From: Xanthomonas theicola
GTDB lineage: Bacteria; Pseudomonadota; Gammaproteobacteria; Xanthomonadales; Xanthomonadaceae
DNA: 64,000 nt
Assembly: GCF_014236795.1 (NCBI RefSeq)
Contig: NZ_CP049017.1
Location: 846,001 to 910,000 of the forward strand
Direction: 5' to 3'
The notes under the pieces are model-generated. The model worked only from the letters and a program-made list of their open reading frames with translations, had not been told where the DNA came from and searched no databases. Below are positions 34,162-45,087 of this stretch, piece by piece. A program made the position numbers and the translations under genes. The stretch's first letter is position 1; each line of letters starts with the position of its first letter.

Positions 34162-34764
34162 TCAAGGCTGCGGCGTGGTCGCCGGCGGCGTGCCGGTGGC
34201 CGGCTTGCCTTCGACCGGCGTGCCGGTCGCGGCGGGCGGCGCTGCATTGACGTTCTTGCCGTCGCGCACTTCGGCGCGCACCACGCTGTCGATCCGGCGC
34301 AGCATGGAGGCCGACATCTCGCGGCGCAGCTCGTCGGCGAGGATCTCGCGCTCGGTGGTGGTACCGGTGGCGTCGGTCGGCGGCGACACGTAGTCGCGCG
34401 ACAGCTCGATCACCTGCTGCGGCACCAGATCGCTACCGTCGGCGCGGCGGAATACAAAGATCGCCGCGTAGCGCAGGCTGTATTCCTGGGCGCGGCCTTC
34501 GGCGTCGAGCGCGATCGGCAGGTCGCCCCAGCGCTCGGACAGTACTTCCAGGCGCGCCACGCCGGTGTTGACGTCCTTCGGCGCAATCTCCGCGCCGGCG
34601 GCGCGCAGGCCGCGCTCGAGCAGCTTCACCAGCTCGCTGTACGGCGCCGAGGAGACCACCTTCACCGAGGGCGTGCCGGCCGGCAGGGTCAGCTTGTCGC
34701 GCAGGTGGAAGCCGCAGGCGGTCAGGGACGTCGCGAAGACGAGGGCGAGCAGGAATCGGGTCAT
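34162..34764 (-). CDS. lptE: LPS-assembly lipoprotein LptE
   Basis: 200-aa outer-membrane lipoprotein that plugs LptD and delivers LPS to the surface. The start is the ATG at 34764; an in-frame GTG lies two codons earlier. It has the signal MTRFLLALVFATSLTAC with lipidated Cys17, then GFHLRDKLTLP, the conserved opening of LptE. The C-terminus carries a Pro/Thr-rich tail (about residues 175-200) typical of xanthomonads and not of the E. coli protein. Confidence 0.94.
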   Translation of the reverse strand: MTRFLLALVFATSLTACGFHLRDKLTLPAGTPSVKVVSSAPYSELVKLLERGLRAAGAEIAPKDVNTGVARLEVLSERWGDLPIALDAEGRAQEYSLRYAAIFVFRRADGSDLVPQQVIELSRDYVSPPTDATGTTTEREILADELRREMSASMLRRIDSVVRAEVRDGKNVNAAPPAATGTPVEGKPATGTPPATTPQP

Positions 34765-34906
34765 GGACACAGTCTGGAGGAGCCGGCTGGGCTCGGCAAC
34801 AGGCGCCAGCCTGCCGGATGCCGCGTGAACGAGGGTTGAGAAGCGCCGGGACGCGCACCGGCGGGCGCGGCGTCCGGGCGCGGCACGGCGGCGATGCGGC
34901 GCTGGT

Positions 34907-37720
<2,814 letters not shown>

Positions 37721-38329
37721 TCAGCCGCTGCGCGGCGGCGCGTGCGGACCGGGCCAGCGCGCCAGCAGCGCCAGCCAGCCCCACCACAGCAGGAACACCA
37801 GCCGTTGCGCCACCGCCGCCGGCAGCAGCACGTCCAGCGCGAACGCGCCAAGTGCCACCAGCAGCGCCACCGTCAGCGCAGTCCACGCCCAGCCGCGGGC
37901 GCCGGGCTGGCGCCAGGCGCCCAGGCCCAGCAGGCCCGCCGCCGCCGACAGCGCCACCACCCACAGCAGCCAGGCGGCGGCATGCAAGCGGGTGGCGCGC
38001 GCATCCAGGTCCGCCGCGGCCAGCGGCAGCAGGCCCATGCCAGCGAAGGCCAGCCCGGCCAGCAGCACCTGGCCCCCCACCCGCAGCGGCCAGGGGGCGC
38101 CGCGGCCGGTGCGCTGCAGCAGGCGCAGCGCCAGCACCACCGCAAGCGCCCCAGGCAGCACGAACGCCAGCAGATCGAACGCCCAGGCATACGCGACGCC
38201 GCTGGCACCGAGCAAGGCGACCGGGTGCGACCACGGCAGGTAGCCCGGCAAGGCACGTCCGAATCCAATCACTGCGGCCACCGCAGCCGCCGCCAGCAGC
38301 GGCCCAGCACACCGCACCGCGCGCTCCAT
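37721..38329 (-). CDS. DUF998 multi-pass membrane protein
   Basis: 202-aa protein with six predicted transmembrane helices (CAGPLLAAAAVAAVIGFGRA; DLLAFVLPGALAVVLAL; VLLAGLAFAGMGLLPLAA and others) and the SHPVALLGASG segment between helices 1 and 2 typical of DUF998. ATG at 38329 (MERAVRCAG), though a GTG four codons earlier is possible. Function unknown. Confidence 0.75.
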   Translation of the reverse strand: MERAVRCAGPLLAAAAVAAVIGFGRALPGYLPWSHPVALLGASGVAYAWAFDLLAFVLPGALAVVLALRLLQRTGRGAPWPLRVGGQVLLAGLAFAGMGLLPLAAADLDARATRLHAAAWLLWVVALSAAAGLLGLGAWRQPGARGWAWTALTVALLVALGAFALDVLLPAAVAQRLVFLLWWGWLALLARWPGPHAPPRSG

Positions 38330-38522
38330 CCCGTTCGCCACCTTGCCTCCATAACCTGCGCCGGCCACGCCACCGCGGCGTCCCGCAGGCGCATTGTGGC
38401 CGCCGCGACCGCCACTGGCGCCATGGCGGACATGGCGCGGGCGGCGCGACGGCGACGCGGGCGCCGCGTCCCCTTGCGTCGCCGCTGGTTTGCCACCATA
38501 GAAACCACATTCGCCTGCCACG

Positions 38523-39395
38523 ATGAGCCCCATGTCCCCCATGCCCCACGTTTTCGACGCCAAGACCGAAACTTTCGAAGCCGAAGTCCTGCAGAAATCG
38601 CTGCAGACCCCGGTGTTGGTGGACTTCTGGGCGCCCTGGTGCGGCCCGTGCAAGACCCTGAGCCCGATCCTGGAGAAGCTGGCCGCCGAGTACCACGGCG
38701 CGTTCGAGCTGGCCAAGGTCGATGTGGACCAGGAGCAGCAGGTCGCCGCCGCGTTCCAGATTCGCTCGGTGCCGACCGTGTTCCTGGTCAAGGACGGACA
38801 ACTGGTCGACGGCTTCCCAGGCGCCATGCCCGAGGGCCAGCTGCGCGAGTTCCTGGCCCAGCACGGCATCGCGCCGCTGCCGGCGCCGGCCGAGGCGCAG
38901 GAGGACGTACCGGCGGCGCCACTGGACCCGCACGCCGAGGTGCTGCGCCTGCGCGAGGCGCTGGCCGCCGAGCCGGACAAGGACGAGCTGAAGCTGGACC
39001 TGGCGCTGGCGCTGGTCAAGACCGGTGCCGCCGCGGAGGCAGAGACGCTGATCGATGCGCTGCCCGCCAATCTCGCCACCGACGAGCGCGCGGCGCGCGC
39101 GCGGGCGCGGCTGGGCTTCGTCAGCGCGCTGCAATCCGCGCCGCCGGTGACGACGCTGCAGGCGGCGGTCGCGCAGGATCCGGCCGACCTGAAGGCGCGC
39201 TACCTGCTGGGCGTGCAGCGCCTGGTCGCCGGCGACGACGATGCGGCGCTGGAGCAGTTCCTGGAGGTGCTGCGGCAGGACCGCGGCTTCGAGAACGGCC
39301 TGGCCAAGAAGTCGCTGATCGACGCCTTCCAGGTGATCGAGGACGAGGACTTGGTCGGCCGCTACCGGCGCAAGATGTCGGCGCTGCTGTTCTGA
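38523..39395 (+). CDS. cnoX: CnoX/YbbN-type thioredoxin with TPR tail
   Basis: 290-aa chaperedoxin-like protein. The thioredoxin domain spans about 8-115, with the redox site WCGPC (Cys40, Cys43) and the cis-Pro in SVPTVFLV. Helical TPR-like repeats follow to the end (DPHAEVLRLREALAAEPDKD; DPADLKARYLLGVQRLVAGD). E. coli CnoX lacks an active WCGPC, whereas this one keeps it. The stop TGA at 39393-39395 is immediately followed by an IS5 element, so the native 3' end and terminator are lost. Confidence 0.92.
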   Translation: MSPMSPMPHVFDAKTETFEAEVLQKSLQTPVLVDFWAPWCGPCKTLSPILEKLAAEYHGAFELAKVDVDQEQQVAAAFQIRSVPTVFLVKDGQLVDGFPGAMPEGQLREFLAQHGIAPLPAPAEAQEDVPAAPLDPHAEVLRLREALAAEPDKDELKLDLALALVKTGAAAEAETLIDALPANLATDERAARARARLGFVSALQSAPPVTTLQAAVAQDPADLKARYLLGVQRLVAGDDDAALEQFLEVLRQDRGFENGLAKKSLIDAFQVIEDEDLVGRYRRKMSALLF

Positions 39396-40244
39396 GAACC
39401 TGTTCACGATCTTTTGAGTAGTAGTGTCAGGCATGCCAGGTGGATGAACTGCAAGCTGGTGTTGAGCTTACGCTCGCAGTTCTTCCATAGCCTTCGGTTC
39501 TTTTCCAGCCACGCAAAGCTGCGTTCGACGATCCAGCGCTTGGGCATGACCTTGAAGGTGTGCAGTTCGCTGCGTTTGGCGATCTGCACCGTGACTTGCT
39601 TGCCCAGGATCTCTCGTACGCCTTCGGCGAATGGTTCTCCGGTATAGCCGCTATCGCACAACAGGCTTTGCACGTGTCCCAGGTTCGGCTTGCAACGATC
39701 CAGGGATTGGAGCGCGCCTTTGCGGTCGGTCACTTCCGCCGTCGTCACCGCGACCGCATGCGGCAGGCCTTGGGTATCGACGGCGATGCGACGCTTGATC
39801 CCCGAGACCTTCTTGCCTGCGTCATAACCCTTCTGGCCGGCCGTGTCCGTGTTCTTCACGCTCTGTGCGTCCACGCTCAAGAACGTGCTGCAAGCGTTGC
39901 GCCCCTGTCTCTGCCGGGCCGCGCCACCCTGATTTTTTGAGCGCCCGCTCCAGCAGGCTCACTCCTTCATCGTCTGGTTCGCTCCACTTGGCAAAGTAGC
40001 AGTGCACGGTGCGCCACTTCGGGAAGTCGCTGGGCAGCGCTGGCCACTGACAGCCGGTGCGCAGCAGGTACAGCACCGCGCACCACACGTCCTACAGATC
40101 CACGGTCCGTGGCTTGGTACGCTTGCGCGCCTGCTCCAGAATGGGGCGGATCTGCTCGAACCGCTCCCGGCTCATGGCACTCGGATACGTCTTTGTGCGC
40201 ATCCGCAGAGTTTGCACTACCCGGGAAAGATCGTGAACAGGTTC
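39396..40244 (-). mobile_element. IS5-family element A, copy 2
   Basis: 849 bp, reverse orientation, with the same terminal repeats as copy 1. Outer flanks are TGA on the left (the cnoX stop codon) and TTA on the right, so they do not form a matching duplication. Confidence 0.9.
39404..40202 (-). pseudogene. IS5-A transposase, copy 2, with amber codon
   Basis: Same layout as copy 1: start at 40202, the TAG after TVDL (complement at 40092-40094), the frame change at six As, then the catalytic region with KRWIVERSFAWLEKNRR. It differs from copy 1 at a few residues (TTAEVT for TRAEVT; LQSLDRC for LQSQDRC). Confidence 0.8.
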
Positions 40245-40246
40245 TT

Positions 40247-41308
40247 AGACTCAAGTTCCCAGTGCAACACCTCACAAAGCGCAGGAGGTTGCGCTGGGCA
40301 AACAGTCCAGTCATCTGCGTGTTGAGGAACGCGCGGTGCTGCAGGTGGAGCGCGATCGAGGAACGCGCTTGCGCAAGATCGGTCGCCGGTGGGGACGCCG
40401 TGCATCGACGCCGAGCCGCCAGGTCGGTGGTCTGCAAGGGCCGGTGTCCTGTGCGCACGCGGCGGCGGCGGCCTATCGCTCGCGCCGCTCGCGCTGCGTG
40501 CGCCCTCGCCGGCCCCTGGAAGGTTCGTCGTTGTTCCCGTGCGTCGATGAGCGCCTGGTGTACGAGCGCTGGTCGCCACAGCAGATCGCGGCCGCACGGC
40601 GGGACAGGCATCCGGACGCTTCCAGCCAGCGGGTCAGCCACGAGAGGATCGCTGCGGCGATCGACACGCAGCGGGGGGTGGTCTGAACAAGGCGCTGATC
40701 CATGCATGGAGAGGGGGCCAGCCCACACCAGGTGGCAGGCGCACGACAGCGGCGGTGCGCTCGTGGGCGCCGGAGGAACTGCGCATCGTGCATGGCCCGG
40801 ACCCCGTGGAGCAGCGCCTGGCGCCGGGGCATGGGGAGGGCGCCCTGATCGAAGGCGCGTTCAACCGTTCATGCGTGGGCGCACTGGTGGAACGCAAGAC
40901 CCGCTTGGTGGTGCTGTGCAGGATGGACGGTGGCACGGCGCAGGCGGCGGTCGAGGGGTTTCCCCGGCAGATGAAGCAGCGGCCGGCCTTCCTGGGTGAG
41001 AGCCCGACCGACGACCGCGGAACGGACCTGCTACGAGGAACGGATGCAGCGGTTGAACAGCCAGGTCCGGTTCGCCGATCCGCATGCGCCGTGGCAGCGC
41101 GGCAGCAACGAGAACACCAACGGCTTGCTGCGCCAGTTCCTGCCCTACGGGGTGGACCTGTCGCAGGCCCGTCAGGAGTACCTCAATCGCGTGGCCAAGC
41201 GAACGAACGCACGGCCGCGCCAGCCATTGGCCTGGGCGACCCCGGCGGCGGCCTTGGAGAAGGACATCCTGGCATTCAAATCACATGTTGCACTTGATTC
41301 TTGAGACC
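40247..41308 (+). mobile_element. IS30-family element, degenerate relative of the copy at 21104
   Basis: The left end AGACTCAAGTTCCCAGTGCA and right end (inverted) GGTCTCAAGAATCAAGTGCA match the 21104 element. It abuts IS5-A copy 2. Confidence 0.82.
40280..41304 (+). pseudogene. IS30-family transposase, multiply frameshifted
   Basis: Homology to the intact IS30 transposase is spread over three frames: YERWSPQQIAAARRDRHPDA, SWAPEELRIVHGPDPVEQRL, RSCVGALVERKTRLVVLCRM, then FADPHAPWQRGSNENTNGLL and AFKSHVALDS at the stop. The second catalytic region is rearranged (DDRGTDLLRG). It is inactive and older than the 21104 copy. Confidence 0.82.
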
Positions 41309-41392
41309 GCCCGTTTACCGGTTGCCATACTTTCGCTGCCCCGCCGCGTTCTGTGCGGCTCAGAGCAATAGTTTACTATTTGCGGTCAGGTT

Positions 41393-42040
41393 CTAAAGGA
41401 TGCGCGGCGGCTCGCCGCCGACGATCACCACGTCGGCCGGACGGCGCGCGAACAGGCCGACGCAGACCACGCCGGGGATCTGGTTGAGTTCGCGCTCCAG
41501 CGCCACCGGGTCGGTGATCGCCAGATGGTGCACGTCCAGCACCACGTTGCCGTTGTCGGTGACCACGCCGTCACGCCACACCGGCTGGCCGCCGGTGCGC
41601 GCCAGGATCTCGCGGGCGACCAGGCTGCGTGCCATCGGGATCACCTCGATCGGCAGCGGGAACGCGCCCAGCGTCTGCACCTGCTTGCTCGGGTCGACGA
41701 TGCAGACGAAGCGTTCGCTGGCCTCGGCGATGATCTTCTCGCGGGTCAGCGCGGCGCCGCCGCCCTTGATCAGGCAGCGGTGCGGGTCGCATTCGTCGGC
41801 GCCGTCCACGTACAGCGACAGGTTGCCGGTGTGGTTCAGTTCCAGCATCTCGATGCCGTGCCGGCGCAGGAGCGCGCTGCTCTGCTCGGAACTGGACACC
41901 GCGCCCTTGATGCGGTGGCCGATGCGGCCGAGCGCGTCGATGAAGTAGGCCACGGTGGAACCGGTGCCGACGCCGACGATCATGCCGTCTTGGACGTAGT
42001 CGATGGCCTTCTCGGCGGCCAGGCGTTTGCTTTCGGACAT
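41393..42040 (-). CDS. rpiA: ribose-5-phosphate isomerase A
   Basis: Interconverts ribose 5-phosphate and ribulose 5-phosphate in the pentose phosphate pathway. It has 215 aa from the ATG at 42040 ([16 protein letters not shown]). Motifs present are [45 protein letters not shown] (substrate Asp and Lys region; Glu base) and the C-terminal [15 protein letters not shown]. Intact. Confidence 0.96.
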   Translation of the reverse strand: MSESKRLAAEKAIDYVQDGMIVGVGTGSTVAYFIDALGRIGHRIKGAVSSSEQSSALLRRHGIEMLELNHTGNLSLYVDGADECDPHRCLIKGGGAALTREKIIAEASERFVCIVDPSKQVQTLGAFPLPIEVIPMARSLVAREILARTGGQPVWRDGVVTDNGNVVLDVHHLAITDPVALERELNQIPGVVCVGLFARRPADVVIVGGEPPRIL

Positions 42041-42041
42041 T

Positions 42042-42155
42042 TGGGACTCGGGATGCGTGATTGGAGATGACCAGCCATTCGGCTGTTGAAAGCGGGATTC
42101 GTGAACAGCGGCAGGCGGGCCGGGCAGAGGAAGAATCCCCAATCCCGAATCCCGG
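42042..42155. repeat. heptad-flanked element (copy 4, upstream of rpiA)
   Basis: The left arm TTGGGACTCGGGATGCG and right arm ATCCCCAATCCCGAATCCCG are inverted counterparts. It fills the whole space between the rpiA start and the stop of the EVE gene. Confidence 0.7.
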
Positions 42156-42622
<467 letters not shown>

Positions 42623-42626
<4 letters not shown>

Positions 42627-43216
42627 GCGGGCAAATCGGTCGCGGTCAGGAGGGTGAGTGCGTCGGTGCAGACAGCGTCCAACGCCACGTCCCAGGCGGC
42701 GACGGGGAGCGCCGCGACCTGCTGCACCGCGAATGCGGCGCCGACCAGCCACGGCGGGGGCGCTTGCCGCTGGCGAAACGCGAAGCTGCGATCATACCAG
42801 CCGCCGCCCATGCCCAGGCGGCTGCCGCCGGCGTCGAAGCCGACCAGCGGCGCCACCACCAGCGCCATCTGCTCCGGCGCCAGCGTGGCCTTGGCGGCGA
42901 CTGCCGGCTCGGGAATGCCGTAGCGGTTGGCGGCGAGCGGCTGACCCGGGCGCCACGGCGCGAACCGCAGGGCCTTGCCGCTGAGCACCGGCAGGCAATA
43001 CTGCACGCCGGCCGGCAGGCTCAGTTGCCAGCGGTGCAGCGCGATCTCCCCGTCCATCGCCCAATAGCCGGCGACGTGCCCGTGTTGCGGCGCGAACGGC
43101 AACGCCAGCAGCCGCTGCGCCAGCGCGTCGGCGGCCGCCAGGCGTTCGGCCGCGGAGCGCGCGCGGCGGCGCGCACGCAGTTGCTGGCGCAGTGAGTCGC
43201 GGTCGTCGGGAGTCAT
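42623..43216 (-). CDS. ygfA: 5-formyltetrahydrofolate cyclo-ligase family protein
   Basis: 197 aa. Catalyses ATP-dependent conversion of 5-formyl-THF to 5,10-methenyl-THF. It has the Arg-rich N-terminus (RDSLRQQLRARRRARSAAER) and the nucleotide/substrate loop VAPLVGFDAGGSRLGMGGGW then YDR. It lies downstream of 6S RNA, the conserved ssrS-ygfA order, although a decayed gene and a terminator now intervene. Confidence 0.93.
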
Positions 43217-43289
43217 CGGAAAGGTATGTCGGAGACGACGCTATTGTCGGTGCCTGTGCGCGCACTGGCTACTTGGGATGTTGCCGCCG

Positions 43290-44080
43290 GTGCGGCGATC
43301 ACGCGTAGATCGCCACCGTCTGCCGGCCCGGCAGCGCCAGCCGCCCGGCCTCGTCCCAGATCTGCATGTCCTGCAAGCGAGTAGCCGTCGGGCATGCCGG
43401 CTGGCCGAACGCAGCAGGAAAACCAGTCGCCTGCGCTGGCCGGCTGCGGGAAATCCAGGGTCCAGGTCATCGAACTGACCGGCGCCGGTCCGCTGAAGCA
43501 GGCCATCGCCGCCGGCGGCAGGCAGTCGCCGAGCGCGACCAGGGCCACGCTCGGGTCCACGCCGCCGCTGTCGCGATGGCGTGCCCATACCAGCAGATCC
43601 GGGGTGAGGCAGCGGACAGCGACAGTGCGCCGCCGGCCAGGCGCATCTCGAAATTGGCGACGAACGCCAGGGTAGCCACGCCGTCGGCGATCGGCGCGGC
43701 GGCCTCGGGGCCGCACACCGACGATGGCCGCGCCGGCATGAAGTCGTGGGCGATGCGGCTGTGCCGCGGTTGCGCGAACAGCAGCGCCGCGCGCAGCGCG
43801 GCCCGCCGGCCAGGCAATCGAGCGCGACCGAGCCGGCGGACTTGCCCTGGCGCAGCCGCTGCGCATCCAAAAGCGCAGCGGGGCGTCGGCCGGGCCGACG
43901 AACCAGCTGTGCGCCGACATCAGCGGCGGCGGCGTCGACGGCGCCGTACGCAGCGCGGCCTGCAGTGCCAACGCCGCGGACAGGCCGCCGAAGGCGGTGC
44001 GTCCCTGCCGCCAGCCGGCGGGCACGTCGAATCCGGCAGGTCGGGTCGAAGCGGTCGATGATCTGGGTGAGCGAGGGGCA
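43290..44080 (-). pseudogene. acyl-CoA thioesterase-like protein, multiply frameshifted
   Basis: Hotdog-type thioesterase homology runs from about 44080 (SLTQIIDRFDPT), jumps frame to FDVPAGWRQGRTAFGGLSAA and LMSAHSWFVGPADAPLRF, again to LRQGKSAGSVALDCLAGG and RHSRIAHDFMPARPS, then to LVALGDCLPPAAMACFSGP and SMTWTLDFPQPASAGDWF. At least four indels. The parent is of the TesB-like two-hotdog family. It lies between the 6S RNA terminator and ygfA. Confidence 0.7.
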
Positions 44081-44183
44081 TGCGGCGTCTCTCCTTGGGG
44101 GCGCCAGTATCCCGGGTTCGGCGTGCGCATGAGTAGCAGTGCCACTGCATGCGGCAACTGGCGAAGTACAAAAGGAAACGCAC

Positions 44184-44215
44184 AAAAGGAAACGGCGCCT
44201 TGCGGCGCCGTTTCC
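44184..44215 (-). terminator. rho-independent terminator of 6S RNA
   Basis: A perfect 12-bp stem (GGAAACGGCGCC at 44188-44199 with GGCGCCGTTTCC at 44204-44215) and a 4-base loop, followed on the minus strand by TTTTGTGCG. It lies 9 bp beyond the 3' end of the 6S RNA. Confidence 0.85.
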
Positions 44216-44224
44216 GGGAGAATT

Positions 44225-44411
44225 GCATTCTCCGCCATGACGATGCGTGCGAAACGACCTTGAACCCAGGGTTCAAGTGGGATAGCTGGGGAACCATCGG
44301 GCTTCCCGCTACGAGGCGGACCTGCACACCCAATTCCGTCGCCACCCCGTGGTCGTCATTAAAGGGACAAGGCGAATGTTTGCACACGCTGTCGTTCACG
44401 GCAGAGAACGC
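44225..44411 (-). ncRNA. ssrS: 6S RNA
   Basis: About 187 nt between zapA and ygfA on their strand. The closing stem pairs GCGTTCTCTGCC (5' end, 44411-44400) with GGCGGAGAATGC (3' end, 44236-44225). The near-terminal stem-loop CTTGAACCCTGGGTTCAAGG is the signature seen in E. coli 6S RNA (TTGAACCAAGGGTTCAA). 6S RNA mimics an open promoter and sequesters the housekeeping RNA polymerase in stationary phase. Ends are set by the stem and may be off by a few bases. Confidence 0.9.
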
Positions 44412-44508
44412 AAACCCAGTATAGCGCCGCGGGCGCGCTTGGCTAGTCCGTTCGTCGGTCGTGCGGTACGCCGCAATTCACGTTGATGATCGAAATGCGA
44501 TGCCCGGA

Positions 44509-44802
44509 TCAGCGCGCTGTATCGACCGAGCCGTCGAGGCGGCGATTGAGGTCGGCGAGCGTGCGCGCCATCTCGCGCTCGCCGCGTGCCTGCTCCTCGC
44601 GCAACTGTTGCAGTTCGTGCGCCAGGTTCAGCGCGGCCAGCACCGCGACCCGGTCCACCGCCGCCATGCGGTTGCTGCCGCGCACCTCACGCATCTTCGC
44701 GTCGAGCAGGCGCGCGGCGGCGAGCAGGCTGTCGCGCTCCTCGGCCTCGACGCCGACGGTGTATTCGCGATCGAGGATGCGGACGCTGACCGGTTCGCTC
44801 AC
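44509..44802 (-). CDS. zapA: cell division protein ZapA
   Basis: 97-aa FtsZ-bundling factor. It starts at a GTG (44802), overlapping the stop of the upstream coiled-coil gene by GTGA. It has VSVRILDREYTVGVEAEER, LLAAARLLDAKMREVRGS and the C-terminal coiled coil (RVAVLAALNLAHELQQLREE). Followed by 6S RNA, the standard zapA-ssrS order. Confidence 0.94.
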   Translation of the reverse strand: MSEPVSVRILDREYTVGVEAEERDSLLAAARLLDAKMREVRGSNRMAAVDRVAVLAALNLAHELQQLREEQARGEREMARTLADLNRRLDGSVDTAR

Positions 44803-45020
44803 GTGTGCTGCTCCAGCGACTTGAGCCGGGTGATCATCGCCTCGACCCGCGAGCGCGCCTGCTCGTTCTTGGTCAGCAGCTGCGAGCGTTCGCCGATCAA
44901 CTGCTCCTGCTGCTGCCGCAGGCTGCGGTTCTCGTCGGTCAGGCGCTGGCAGCGTTCGACCAGCGTTTCCACGCGTGCGGCAAGGGCGCGCAGCTGGGCA
45001 AGGGCGTCGGGGGTGTCCAT
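44799..45020 (-). CDS. ZapB-like coiled-coil protein (TIGR02449 family)
   Basis: 73-aa, entirely coiled-coil protein (LRALAARVETLVERCQRLTD, ENRSLRQQQEQLIGERSQLL). Its position just before zapA and translational coupling to it suggest a role in the Z-ring, as for ZapB. I chose the ATG at 45020 (MDTPDALAQL); another ATG six codons upstream is possible. Confidence 0.85.
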   Translation of the reverse strand: MDTPDALAQLRALAARVETLVERCQRLTDENRSLRQQQEQLIGERSQLLTKNEQARSRVEAMITRLKSLEQHT

Positions 45021-45087
45021 GGCGCCCACGATAGGCATGCGCCCGAGCGGTGGTCAAGACGCCACGCGGCAACGCGACGGCCGGCGC

